Assembly (NCBI GenBank): GCA_016704895.1
Contig: JADIZG010000029.1
Span: 1 to 16,613 of the forward strand
DNA from: Betaproteobacteria bacterium
GTDB lineage: Bacteria; Pseudomonadota; Gammaproteobacteria; Burkholderiales; Casimicrobiaceae
Length of the DNA: 16,613 bases
Direction: 5' to 3'
Below the pieces are notes generated by a model. That model was given only the letters and a program-made list of their open reading frames with translations, ran no database searches and had not been told where the DNA came from. Position 1 is the stretch's first letter. Each line of letters starts with the position of its first letter. Positions 1 to 9,639 of the stretch are shown piece by piece. Made by a program: the position numbers and the translations under genes.

Positions 1-1154
1 AACCAGCCGTCGACGAACGCCGTCGCGTTGAGCCCGGGATCGTCGACGTAGCCGTCGAAGACCTGCGGGCCCCGCACCTGCAGCTCGCCGACCTCGCCCC
101 GCTCGACCACGCGCCCGTCGTCGTCGACCAGCCGGATTTCGCACTCGACCGGCGCCCCGACCGAGTCCCGCTTGCGCGGCGCGGGCGGCAGCGCCTGCTG
201 CGTCGTCGTTCCCGTCTCGCTCGACGCGAGCCCGGTGACGACGGGGACGCCGAGCGCGCGCTCGAGCCGGTCCATCTCGTCGGGTTCGAGCCGGCCCGAG
301 GCGACCCGGACGAAGCGCAGCCGACCCCTGGCGAAAGCGTGTCCCGACTCCAGGCGCGCGAGCAGCTCGCGAAACAGCGTGAACGATGCCGACACGTAGG
401 TCACGTTTCCGCGGGCGCATTCGACGGCCAGTGCGTCGATGTCGGATTCGGGCCAGACGTTCGCGCCGCCGCACACCAGCGACTGCATGAACGCGTTGCG
501 GATGCCGCCCGCGAGGTGCAGCGGCCGCAGATGTCCGGAAACGTCGCCTCGACCGAGCGCCAGGCGCCTGCCGGTCGCGAGCGCGCACTCGATGATCTGG
601 CGATGGCCGTGAGAGACGAGCTTGGGTCGCCCCGTCGAGCCCGAGGTCGCCCCGATCAGCGCCCACGCGGGCGAGAGGCGGTCGCTGCGCTCGAGCGAAC
701 GCGTGGCCCGCGAGAGCACGAGGTCGAACGCTCCGGCCTCCTCGCGTCCCTCGCTGTCGACCGTGATCTCGGCCAGGCCGAGCTCCCTCGCGGCGCGCAC
801 CACCGCCCCATCCTCGTCGCGCGGGACGACGACCGCCTTGGGCTTGAGACGCGCCAGGACGTCGCAGGTCGCGTCGCGCGTCGCCGCGGCGTTGAGCAGC
901 GCCAGCGTGCACGACACCGGCAGGATAGCCATGGCGGCCGCGGTGTCGACGCGGTCGCCGCACGACCAGGCGATCACGTCGCCCCGTGCGATTCCCCACG
1001 CCGACAGCGTGGCACCCAGCCGGCCGATGTGCGCGGCGAGCGACGCCCTCGACATCGTCGCGCGCCCGGGCGCGAGCAGCGCCGGCGCATCGGGCGCCCG
1101 CTCGGCGAGCGCGAGGAGGTGTGCCGTCAGGTCGGCGTGGTCGCTGTCGGTCAT
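1..1154 (-). CDS. AMP-dependent acyl-CoA synthetase/ligase, C-terminus cut off by the left edge
   Basis: An uninterrupted frame reads from ATG at 1154 to the window edge (384 complete codons, no stop). It is an adenylate-forming enzyme of the acyl-CoA synthetase/NRPS adenylation superfamily, which activates a carboxylate with ATP to an acyl-AMP. The phosphate-binding A3 loop ATSGSTGRPK lies at about residues 169-178. An A5-like segment GLASSETGTT lies at 308-317, where YGxTE is more usual. GELQVRGPQVFDGY (A7 region) lies at 356-369, and the edge falls in the A8 approach (AFVDGW). Family members are about 500 residues, so the C-terminal lid with the catalytic lysine is missing, as would be any fused carrier or hydrolase domain. 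The substrate cannot be told. It is divergent from the Bug gene, so the two may share a control region. Confidence 0.85.
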   Translation of the reverse strand, partial: MTDSDHADLTAHLLALAERAPDAPALLAPGRATMSRASLAAHIGRLGATLSAWGIARGDVIAWSCGDRVDTAAAMAILPVSCTLALLNAAATRDATCDVLARLKPKAVVVPRDEDGAVVRAARELGLAEITVDSEGREEAGAFDLVLSRATRSLERSDRLSPAWALIGATSGSTGRPKLVSHGHRQIIECALATGRRLALGRGDVSGHLRPLHLAGGIRNAFMQSLVCGGANVWPESDIDALAVECARGNVTYVSASFTLFRELLARLESGHAFARGRLRFVRVASGRLEPDEMDRLERALGVPVVTGLASSETGTTTQQALPPAPRKRDSVGAPVECEIRLVDDDGRVVERGEVGELQVRGPQVFDGYVDDPGLNATAFVDGW

Positions 1155-1272
1155 CGGGCGAATACGGGCGGGTCGCATGCGCGCCGAGCTGCCGGCAGGT
1201 GATTCGCGCCGGTCTTCGCGAGGCCGCGAGCCCGGCGCCGCGGCGTGCGGCCCCGACCCGTGTCAACGCGCG

Positions 1273-1278
1273 ATTATA
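1273..1278 (-). promoter_or_regulatory. Possible -10 hexamer upstream of the left-edge synthetase
   Basis: The divergent gap 1155-1378 is GC-rich except for one AT island, which on the minus strand reads exactly TATAAT at 1273-1278, about 118 nt before the ATG at 1154. No good -35 hexamer lies 16-18 nt upstream of it. The same island could serve the plus-strand Bug gene. This is a sequence match only. Confidence 0.25.
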
Positions 1279-1378
1279 TGTCGGCAGCGCGTCGCTCCCG
1301 CCGATCCCGCGGCGCGGCCATGCGAAAATGCGGGCCGGTCCGGATCACCGGACGAACCCGATCGATTCGCCACTGCCG

Positions 1379-2368
1379 ATGACACACGCTCCCGCCCGCC
1401 TCCTGCCCGTTCTCCTCGCCTGTGCACTCGCGGCAGTCGTTCCCTCGGTTTCCCGCGCGACCGACGCCCGGTCGTTTCCAGACCGCCCCGTCAGAATCGT
1501 CGCCGGGCAGCAGGCCGGGAGCGCCACCGACAACGTGACGCGCATCGTCGCCGACGCGCTCGCCGAGCACTGGGGCGTCGGGGTCGTCGTCGACAACCGT
1601 CCCGGAGCGGGCGGCACGATCGGCGCCGAGGCCGTCGCGCGCGCCACGCCCGACGGCTACACGCTGCTCCTCGGCGGCCTCTCCAACCTCGTCATCGGAG
1701 CCGTCACTCGGACCGACATCAGGTACGACCCGGAGCGCGATTTCATCGCGATCGGCCGTGTCGCGCACGTCCCGTTCGGCTTCGCGGTCCATGCGTCGGT
1801 GCCGGCAGCCTCGCTGCGCGAGCTCGCCGATCTCGCGCGGGCGCAACCCGGCAAGCTCACCTACGCGACACTCGGTCCGGGGACGACGACCGACTTCGGA
1901 TCCACGATGTTCCGATCGGCGGCGGGCGTCGACATGCTTCCGGTCGAATACAAGGGCGCGAATACGGCGCTCGTCGACGTCGTCGCCGGGCGGGTCGACG
2001 TGTTCTTCAACGAGGTCGCGATGCTGTCGCAGCATGCGCAATCCGGCGCGCTCCGGTTCCTCGCGATCGCAAGTCCGAAGCGCGTGGCGCGTGTCGCGGA
2101 CGTCCCGACCACCGCCGAAGCAGGCTTCCCGTCCGTCGTCGTCGCGCCCTGGTACGGCGTGCTCGTGCCGGCGGGCACGCCGCCCGAGGTCGTGAGGCGC
2201 CTGGAGGAGGCCTACGCGGCGGCGATCCGCTCGCCGGCGCTGCGCAGCCGCATCGAGGCGCTGGGTTACCAGATGATCGACGATGCGCCCGGCAGGTTCG
2301 CCACGGCGCTGCGCGACGACACCCGCACGTTCCGGGCTCTCGTCGGAGCGAAGCCGGTGCCGCGCTGA
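1379..2368 (+). CDS. Bug/TctC family tripartite tricarboxylate transporter periplasmic binding protein
   Basis: A 329-residue protein, normal for the Bug family. ATG at 1379 is chosen because a typical Sec signal peptide starts there: basic/polar MTHAPARLL, then a hydrophobic core, then a likely cleavage after SRA near residue 25. The frame stays open further upstream (an in-frame ATG lies at 1328), but that would bury the signal peptide. No strong ribosome binding site is visible. Family hallmarks are FPDRPVRIV at the mature N-terminus, VVDNRPGAGGTIGAEAVA followed by DGYTLL, GKLTYAT, PVEYKGANTALVDVVAGRVD, and WYGVLVPAGTP near the C-terminus. Such proteins sit in the periplasm and bind small organic acids or related solutes, either for a TctAB permease or as orphans. 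No TctA or TctB gene is in view, so the ligand is unknown. It is the only plus-strand gene and it converges on prpE with 23 bp between stop codons. Confidence 0.93.
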   Translation: MTHAPARLLPVLLACALAAVVPSVSRATDARSFPDRPVRIVAGQQAGSATDNVTRIVADALAEHWGVGVVVDNRPGAGGTIGAEAVARATPDGYTLLLGGLSNLVIGAVTRTDIRYDPERDFIAIGRVAHVPFGFAVHASVPAASLRELADLARAQPGKLTYATLGPGTTTDFGSTMFRSAAGVDMLPVEYKGANTALVDVVAGRVDVFFNEVAMLSQHAQSGALRFLAIASPKRVARVADVPTTAEAGFPSVVVAPWYGVLVPAGTPPEVVRRLEEAYAAAIRSPALRSRIEALGYQMIDDAPGRFATALRDDTRTFRALVGAKPVPR

Positions 2369-2371
2369 CGC

Positions 2372-2393
2372 GGCGCCGGCGTTCCCCGGCGTC
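2372..2393. terminator. GC-rich hairpin between convergent Bug and prpE genes
   Basis: CGCCGG (2374-2379) and CCGGCG (2386-2391) form a perfect 6-bp stem with a 6-nt loop, extendable by a G-T and a G-C pair. It fills the gap between the two stop codons and touches the prpE stop. There is no T-run on either side, so it would be a weak or factor-dependent bidirectional terminator. Confidence 0.35.
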
Positions 2394-4289
2394 AGCGCCC
2401 GGCCAGCGCCGCGCGAATCTGCTCGAGCGCGGCAGGGTCCTCGATCGTCGTGAGGTCGCCCGGGTCGCGCCCTTCGGCCAGCGCCTGGATCGAGCGGCGC
2501 AGCAGTTTGCCCGACCGCGTCTTCGGCAGCAGCGTCACGAAGTGCACCTGCCCCGGCCGCGCGATCGCGCCGAGCTCGCGGTCGACCGTGTCCATCACTT
2601 CCTTGCGCATCGCCGCCGCGCCCTCCGGGGTCGCGAGCTTCGACGGGTCCTTCAGCACCGCGAACGCGACCGGCACCTGCCCCTTGACCGGATCCGCGAC
2701 GCCGACGACCGCGACCTCGGCGACGCCGCTGTGCGCCTGCACCGCCTCCTCGATCTCGCGCGTGCCGAGCCGGTGGCCGGCGACGTTGATCACGTCGTCG
2801 GTGCGGCCGAGCACGAAGTAGTAGCCGTCCTTGTCGCGCGTCGCCCAGTCGAACGTCGAATAGAGCATCCGGTCGCGGAAGGTCGAGAAGTAGGTCTTGA
2901 CGAAGCGCTCGTCGTCACCCCACACGGTGGTCATGCAGCCCGGCGGCAGCGGCGGCGCGATCATCAGCACGCCCTTCTCGTCGGTGCCCGCGTCCGCGCC
3001 GGTCGCCTCGTTCACGAGCCGCACGTCGTAGCCGTAGACCGGGAACGACGGGCTGCCGAACTTGCGCGGCGTCTCCTCGACGCCCGGCTGCGCGGAGAGG
3101 ATCGGCCAGCCGGTCTCGGTCTGCCAGTAGTTGTCGACGATCGCGACGCCGAGCGAATCGCTCGCCCAGCGCGCGGTCGGCTCGTCGAGCGGCTCGCCCG
3201 CGAGGAACAGGTACTGCAGCGTCGAGACGTCGTGCGCCTTCATGTACGCCGGGTCCTGCTTCTTCAGCACGCGGATCGCGGTCGGCGAGCTGAACATCGT
3301 CTTGACCTTGCGGTCGGCGACGATCTTCCACCAGATGCCGGGATCGGGCCGGATCGGCAGGCCCTCGTACATGATCGTCGTCGTGCCGTTGATGAGCGGC
3401 GCGTAGATGATGTACGAGTGGCCGACGACCCAGCCGATGTCTGACGTCGTGAACATCGTGTCGCCGGGGTCGAGGGGCAGAAGATGCGGCGCATCGACGA
3501 CGCGAGCGCCACCGCGTAGCCGCCAGTGTCGCGCTGGACCCCCTTGGGCTTGCCGGTCGTGCCGGACGTGTAGAGGATGTACGAGGGCTCCGAGGACTCG
3601 AGCCAGGCACAGGGAACCTTCGCGTCCAGGTGCCGCGCCCGCGCCTCCGCGTAGTCGACGTCGCGGCCGGGCGTGCGCTCCATCGCCTTGTCGAGGCCCC
3701 GGTCGACGATGAGCACCTTGGCGGGCGGATGCTTCGCGAGGCGCAGCGCCTCGTCGACGAGATGCTTGTACGGGACGGCCTTGCCGCCACGCATGCCGGC
3801 GTCCGAGGTGACCATCGCCTTCGGCTGCGCGTCGTCGATGCGCGTCGCGAGCGACGCCGCCGCGAAGCCGCCGAACACGACCGAGTGGATCGCGCCGATG
3901 CGCGCGCACGCCAGCATCGCGAACGCCGCCTCCGCGATCATCGGCATGTAGACGAGCACGCGGTCGCCCTTCGCCACCCCCAGCGACGCGAGAACCGCGG
4001 CCATCCGGTTCACCTCCGCGTGCAGCTCGGCGTAGGTGTAGCTCCGCTCCTCGCCGGTCTCGGTCGACAGGTAGACGAGCGCCGGCTGCGACGCGCGGTC
4101 CTTCAGGTGGCGGTCGACGGCGTTGTGGCAGGTTGTTGCGGCCGCCGACGAACCAGCGCGCGAACGGGGGTTCGAGTCGTCGAGCACCTTCGAGTACGGC
4201 TCGTGCCAGTCGACGAGCGCGGCCTCCGTGCGCCAGAACGCGTCGCGATCGGCAAGCGAGCGGCGGTGAAATTCGCGGTACCGGTCCAT
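2392..4289 (-). CDS. prpE: Propionyl-CoA synthetase (frame interrupted three times)
   Basis: Propionate (or a related C3 acid) + ATP + CoA gives propionyl-CoA + AMP + PPi, in the cytoplasm. ATG at 4289 is preceded by a strong GAGGAG. Alignment from memory to E. coli PrpE is close over the full length: VLVYMPMIAEA, IGAIHSVVFGGFA, A3 loop TSGTTGKPKG (about residues 242-251), VQRDTGGYAVALA, SDIGWVVGHSYI, YWQTETGWPI (A5), GRTDDVINVAGHRLGTREIEE (A8), and PKTRSGKLLRR, whose last lysine is the catalytic, acetylatable residue. Repaired length is about 633 residues against 628 in E. coli. Three breaks occur: one C appears missing from the run at 4166-4170, two bases near 4129-4131 (together they shift FARWFVGGRNNL out of frame and back), and one base near 3480. 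All look like single errors, because the flanking protein is fully conserved. It lies 127 bp after acuI. Confidence 0.93.
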
Positions 4290-4293
4290 CGTG

Positions 4294-4301
4294 GCTCCTC
4301 A
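4294..4301 (-). promoter_or_regulatory. Strong ribosome binding site of prpE
   Basis: On the minus strand GAGGAG sits about 7 nt before the ATG at 4289. It settles the start at MDRYREFHRRSL, which matches the PrpE N-terminus, rather than the longer out-of-frame reading from 4302. Confidence 0.7.
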
Positions 4302-4404
4302 AGCGGTAATCGGCGGCGGCGGCTCCGCGCGCGACCCGTCTGCGACGCTACCCGCCGGGACGCGGGCAGGCCATGACGCCGGTCAAGCCGCCGCCTCATT
4401 TCAC

Positions 4405-4428
4405 CGGGCGCCTCGCTCAGGGCGCCCG
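4405..4428 (-). terminator. Perfect 8-bp inverted repeat over the acuI stop codon
   Basis: CGGGCGCC (4405-4412) pairs exactly with GGCGCCCG (4421-4428) around the loop TCGCTCAG, which contains the acuI stop (TCA at 4417-4419 on the plus strand). The following minus-strand bases (GTGAAATGAGG) have no U-run. It may be a partial terminator or an mRNA 3'-end stabiliser between acuI and prpE. Confidence 0.35.
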
Positions 4429-5441
4429 ATGCGGGTCAGGGATGGAGTCGCGGCCGATCCTCACGACCGTGCGCCCCCGCACCATGCCTTTCAGGTAGGC
4501 GTCGAAATGGGTCGGGAGGTCCTCGAAGTCGATCGTGCGGACCTGGTCGTGAACGCGGTCCGGGCGCCAGTCGACGGCGAGCCGGTTCCACAGCGTCTGG
4601 CGCAGCGACATCGGGCAGTTGGCGCTGTCGGTGCCGAGCAGGTGCACGCCGCGCAGGATGAACGGCGCGACCGTCGTGTTGAGCTTCATGTCCGCCGCGA
4701 GGCCGACCGCGGCCACGGTGCCGCCGATCTTCTGCATCGACAGGAGCCAGGCGAGGATGTCGCCGCCCAGGTTGTCGACCGCGCCGGCGTAGGTCGCGGC
4801 GCCCAGCGGACGGATCTTCGTCAGGTCGATCGACTGTCGCGCCAGCACCTCGGCGGCGCCGATCGCCTTGAGCCAGTCGGATTCCTCCGCCGCCTTGCCG
4901 GTGATCGCGACGACCTGGAAGCCCAGCTTGGCGAGGATCTCGACGGCGACGCAGCCGACGCCGCCGGTCGCGCCGGTGACGGCCACCGGCCCGCTGGCCG
5001 GCGCAGCCCGTTGTGCAGCATCAGGTGGATCGCCTGCGCCGCGGTGAAGCCCGCGGTGCCGAGCGTCATCGCGTCGAACGCCGTCATGCTCTCGGGACGC
5101 CGCACGATCCAGTCGCCGGGCACGCGCACGTACTCGGCGTAGCCGCCGTCGTGCGCGACGCCCATGTCGTACGCGTGCACGATCACCTTGTCGCCCTTCT
5201 TCCAGCGCGGATCCGACGACGTCTCGACGGTGCCCGACATGTCGATGCCGGCCACGGTCGGGAACTTGCGCATGATCCTGCCGGTGCCGTTGTGCGAGAG
5301 CGCGTCCTTGTAGTTGATCGTCGAGTACTTGGTGCGCACGACGACGTTGCCCGGATCGAGCTCGTCGAGCTTCATGTCGACGAACCGGCTCGTGACCTTG
5401 CCGTTCTCCTCGAAGGTGCGGTACGCCTTGAATGTCGGCAC
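4417..5441 (-). CDS. acuI: AcuI/YhdH-type acryloyl-CoA reductase (MDR family), one frameshift
   Basis: A medium-chain dehydrogenase/reductase of the YhdH/AcuI group, which reduces acryloyl-CoA to propionyl-CoA with NADPH. The start is taken as GTG at 5441 (MPTFKAYRTFEE), because AGGAG lies 6 nt before it; an upstream GTG at 5465 has no such site. Visible features are STINYKDAL, FPTVAGIDMSGTV, GGYAEYVRVPGDW, GTAGFTAAQAIH, the nucleotide-binding VTGATGGVGCVAVEIL, GAVDNLGGDILAWLL and PFILRGVHLLGTDS, all close to E. coli YhdH. No zinc-binding residues are evident, as expected for this subgroup. One base is missing near 4998-5003: HNGLR then continues in the next frame as PASGPVAVTGATGG. Repaired length is about 341 residues (family 325-340). 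It starts 34 nt after the zapE stop, so co-transcription is likely. A generic quinone-oxidoreductase label is the alternative; the PrpE neighbour favours AcuI. Confidence 0.88.
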
Positions 5442-5445
5442 GGGG

Positions 5446-5452
5446 CTCTCCT
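5446..5452 (-). promoter_or_regulatory. Ribosome binding site selecting a GTG start for acuI
   Basis: The minus strand reads AGGAGAG, then CCCC, then GTG at 5441. This placement argues for the shorter protein beginning MPTFKAYR rather than the in-frame GTG at 5465. Confidence 0.55.
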
Positions 5453-5475
5453 GGTTGGACGTCACGGAAGGAAGG

Positions 5476-6630
5476 TCATGCGGTCGCGGCGGCGGCCTCG
5501 GCGCCGGCCGCCGCGCCGCTCGCGTGGGGCTGCGCCATGTACTCGTGCGTGCGCATCTCGATCAGGCGGCTCACCGTGCGCGGGAACTCGTGGGCCGAGG
5601 GGCCCTCGCGGTAGATCGCCTCGGCCTCGACGGCGGACGAGGCGACGAGCTTGACGCGATGATCGTACAGGATGTCGACGAGCCAGGTGAACCGCCGGGC
5701 GAGGTCCGCCGTCGCGGAGCTGAGCGCGGGCACGCCCGACAGGAACACGACCGCGTAGCGACGCGCGATCTCGAGGTAGTCGCGCTGCGACCGCGGCCCG
5801 TCGCACAGCGCCGCGAAGTCGAACCACACCGCGCTGCCCGCGCGGCGGCGCGCGACGATCGTCCGTCCCTCGACCGTCAGCCGCCGGTCCTCGTCGGGCC
5901 CGTCGGCCATCGCGCCGAAGATGCGCCCGAGCTCGGCGTCGGCGTCGGGGCCCGCCGGCACGAGCCAGCTTCGGGCCTGCGAGAGCGTGCGGAGCCGGTA
6001 GTCGGTGCCGCCGTCGACCTCGAGCACGTCGAGCTCCCGCTCGATCAGCCGGATCGCGGGCAGGAAGCGTTCGCGCTGCAGCCCGTCGGGCCACAGCCTG
6101 TCGGGCCGGAAGTTCGACGTCATCACGAACACCGTGCCGCGGTCGACCAGCGCGCTCAGGAGCCGTCCCAGGATCATCGCGTCGGCGATGTCCGACACGT
6201 GGAACTCGTCGAAGCAGATCAGCCGGTGGCGCTTCGCGATCCGTTCCGCGACGGTCGCGAGCGGGTCGGCCTCGCGCTTGAGCGTCGCGAGCTCCTCGTG
6301 AACGTCGCGCATGAACGCGTGGAAGTGGATGCGCATCTTGCGGCGGATCGCGACCGCGCCGTAGAACGCGTCCATCAGCATGCTCTTGCCCCGGCCGACG
6401 CCTCCCCACAGATAGACGCCGCGCGGGACGTCGGGCGGCGCGATCAGGCGCTTCAGGCGGGACTGGCGGGCGGTGCGGAACGCCTCGAGCTCGGCGGCGA
6501 GGCGATCGAGGCGCGCCGCGGCGGCGCGCGGCGCGGGATCCGGCGCGCTTCCGCGCGGGGCCAGTCGCCGCGCGGGGATCGCGCCGACCTTCTGCCCGGC
6601 TTCGGCTTCGATCTCCCCACGGCCTCGATC
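5476..6630 (-). CDS. zapE: ZapE/AFG1-family cell division ATPase, true start not resolved
   Basis: An AAA-like P-loop ATPase of the ZapE (YhcM)/AFG1 family. In E. coli it associates with the Z-ring; the mitochondrial relative AFG1/LACE1 assists respiratory-complex quality control. The Walker A sequence GGVGRGKS is encoded at 6382-6405, preceded by PDVPRGVYLW. RIHFHAFMRDVHEEL follows, then Walker B LICFDEFHVSDIADAM near 6202-6222, and VFVMTSN (sensor region) near 6112. The frame is open from 6630 (an in-frame TAA lies at 6631-6633), but no ATG or GTG precedes the conserved part. Recognisable N-terminal homology (AARLDRLAAELEAF) begins near 6525. Either a non-canonical start is used or a base error hides the N-terminus. 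From about 6570 the protein would be about 360 residues, the family norm. It follows lpdA, a common betaproteobacterial arrangement. Confidence 0.88.
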   Translation of the reverse strand, partial: DRGRGEIEAEAGQKVGAIPARRLAPRGSAPDPAPRAAAARLDRLAAELEAFRTARQSRLKRLIAPPDVPRGVYLWGGVGRGKSMLMDAFYGAVAIRRKMRIHFHAFMRDVHEELATLKREADPLATVAERIAKRHRLICFDEFHVSDIADAMILGRLLSALVDRGTVFVMTSNFRPDRLWPDGLQRERFLPAIRLIERELDVLEVDGGTDYRLRTLSQARSWLVPAGPDADAELGRIFGAMADGPDEDRRLTVEGRTIVARRRAGSAVWFDFAALCDGPRSQRDYLEIARRYAVVFLSGVPALSSATADLARRFTWLVDILYDHRVKLVASSAVEAEAIYREGPSAHEFPRTVSRLIEMRTHEYMAQPHASGAAAGAEAAAATA

Positions 6631-6680
6631 TTACCGCCAAACCGCGGGGCATTTCATGCGGCAGCGCGGCGAAGCGGCGA

Positions 6681-6705
6681 CCGGGCCCGGACTCCGGCGC
6701 CGGAG
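6681..6705. repeat. Two adjacent perfect palindromes between lpdA and zapE
   Basis: CCGGGCCCGG (6681-6690) and CTCCGGCGCCGGAG (6692-6705) are both exact palindromes separated by one base. They lie in the roughly 165-bp spacer after the lpdA stop. As RNA they would fold only with very tight loops, and no U-run follows. They could be part of a terminator/attenuator or simply GC-rich spacer. Confidence 0.4.
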
Positions 6706-6795
6706 ACGGGATTCCCCGACGCGGCGCACCGTCCGGCGCGGCCCCCGGCGCGGGCGTCGCGTCCGCGGCCCTGTCGGGAAGGCTCCGCGCCTGCG

Positions 6796-8224
6796 TCAGA
6801 GGTTGAGCGTGCGCTTGGCGACCGCGAGCGCGGCCTCCTTGGTGGCTCTCGGAGAGCGTCGGGTGCGCATGGCAGATCCGCGCGATGTCCTCCGACGACG
6901 CGCCGAATTCCATCGCCATCACGCCCTCGGCGACGAGCTCGGAGGCCATCGGGCCGATCGCGTGCATCCCGAGCACGCGGTCGGTCGCCGCATCGGCCAG
7001 GATCTTGACGAAGCCGGTTGTCTCGCCCATCGCGCGCGCGCGGCCGTTGGCCGAGAACGGGAAGCTGCCGGCCCGGTAGGCGACGCCCTCGGCCTTCAGC
7101 TGCTGCTCGGTCCTGCCGACCCAGGCGATCTCGGGCGACGTGTAGATCACCCAGGGGATCGTGTTGAAATCGACGTGCGGATGCTGGCCGGCGATCCGCT
7201 CGGCCACCGCCACGCCCTCCTCCTCGGCCTTGTGCGCGAGCATCGGCCCGCGCACCACGTCGCCGATCGCCCAGACGCCCGGCAGGTTCGTGCGGCAGTC
7301 GTCGTCGACGGCGACGAAGCCGCGTCCGTCGACCTCGAGCCCCACGGCCGCCGCGTTCAGTCCCGCGGTGTTCGGCACGCGCCCGATCGACACGATCAGC
7401 CGGTCGAACACGCTCTTCTGCGCGGCGCCCTGCGCGTCGGTCCACTCGACCGTGACGTCGGCCTTGCCGGATGCCACCGAGGTGATCTTCGCGCCGGCGT
7501 GGATCGCGAGCCCCTGCTTCGCGAATGCCTTCTGCGCTTCCTTCGCGACCGCCTCGTCCGCGGCGCCCAGGAACACGGGCAGCGCCTCGAGGACGGTGAC
7601 CTCGGCGCCGAGCCGGCGCCAGACGCTCCCCATCTCGAGGCCTATCACGCCGGCACCCACCACGCCGAGGCGCTTCGGGACCGAGGGGATGGCGAGCGCG
7701 CCCGCGTTGTCGAGCACGAGGATGCCGTCGAACGGCGCGCCGGGCAGTGCGCGCGGCACCGAACCGGTCGCGACGATCACGTTCCTCGCGGCCAGCTCCG
7801 CGGGCGCGGCGCCTTCCACCTTGACGGCCCAGTCGTCGCCCGACTTCCCGGCGAAGCTGCCGCGGCCGTGGAAGAACGCGACCTTGTTCTTCTTGAGGAG
7901 CCACAGGATGCCGTCGTTGCTCTGCGCGACGACCTTGTCCTTGCGCGCGATCATGCGGTCCACGTCGATCGACAGGCCCTTCACGTCGATGCCGTGCTGC
8001 GCGAAGCCGTGTCCCGCGTGCTCGAAGTGCTCGGACGACTGCAGGAGCGCCTTCGACGGGATGCAGCCGACGTTCGTGCAGGTGCCGCCGGGGGCGGGCT
8101 TGCCGCCTTCGCGCGTCCAGTCGTCGATGCAGGCGGCCTTGAAGCCGAGCTGGGCGGCACGAATCGCGGCGATGTATCCGCCGGGCCCGCCGCCAATGAC
8201 CACCACGTCGAACTGATCTGCCAT
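6796..8224 (-). CDS. lpdA: Dihydrolipoyl dehydrogenase, E3 of the 2-oxoglutarate dehydrogenase complex (late frameshift)
   Basis: A FAD enzyme that reoxidises dihydrolipoyl groups on E2 with NAD+. ATG at 8224 gives MADQFDVVVIGGGPGGYIAA (FAD Rossmann motif). The redox disulfide GGTCTNVGCIPSK has Cys49 and Cys54. The NAD-binding GVVGAGVIGLEMGS has GxGxxG at 190-195. The second FAD motif is GVWAIGDVV, and the interface HAHPTLSE carries the His454/Glu459 catalytic pair. One extra base near 6847 shifts the frame just after that glutamate. Removing it gives a normal tail (ATKEAALAVAKRTLNL) ending at TGA 6796-6798, 475 residues in all, the usual length. Read literally, the frame instead runs on as nonsense across the whole zapE region to 5462. 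It lies directly behind sucB as the third odh gene. Confidence 0.95.
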
Positions 8225-8293
8225 GTTCTTCGACCTCGGTTAGCGGCCCGGGACCTGCCGCAGCCGGGGGTCCGACGCGCGATCGCGTTCGAC

Positions 8294-8313
8294 CCGGCGC
8301 CTGAGGGCGCCGG
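8294..8313 (-). repeat. Perfect 8-bp stem, 4-nt loop, in the sucB-lpdA spacer
   Basis: CCGGCGCC (8294-8301), loop TGAG, GGCGCCGG (8306-8313). It is the strongest hairpin in the window and lies in the 147-bp spacer between the sucB stop and the lpdA start. No U-run follows on the minus strand, so a processing or stability element within a polycistronic mRNA is as likely as termination. A 10-bp palindrome CGCGATCGCG (8278-8287) is next to it. Confidence 0.45.
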
Positions 8314-8371
8314 TCAACGCGCCCACGCGTCGTTGCCCATGTCTCGCGGGCGCGGTGCGTTCACCTCGACG

Positions 8372-9604
<1,233 letters not shown>

Positions 9605-9639
9605 GGGAATGGCATCCGCGCCGCGCGCGGCCTCTTGTG

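Noticed and set aside
1155..1378. Operator or riboswitch in the divergent gap
   Set aside because: Apart from the TATAAT island I found no convincing inverted repeat or conserved RNA structure by eye.
622..3444. Very long plus-strand open frame (940 codons)
   Set aside because: It runs antisense to the synthetase and prpE and through the Bug gene in a wrong frame, with an Arg/Ala/His-rich composition typical of GC-rich shadow frames and no recognisable domain.
2392..4302. Apparent intact 636-codon minus-strand protein over prpE
   Set aside because: Only its C-terminal part is PrpE; the first half is the wrong frame. The genuine N-terminus starts at 4289 in another frame.
5314..7008. Plus-strand open frame (564 codons) opposite acuI, zapE and the lpdA end
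   Set aside because: It is a shadow frame caused by high third-position GC on the coding strand.
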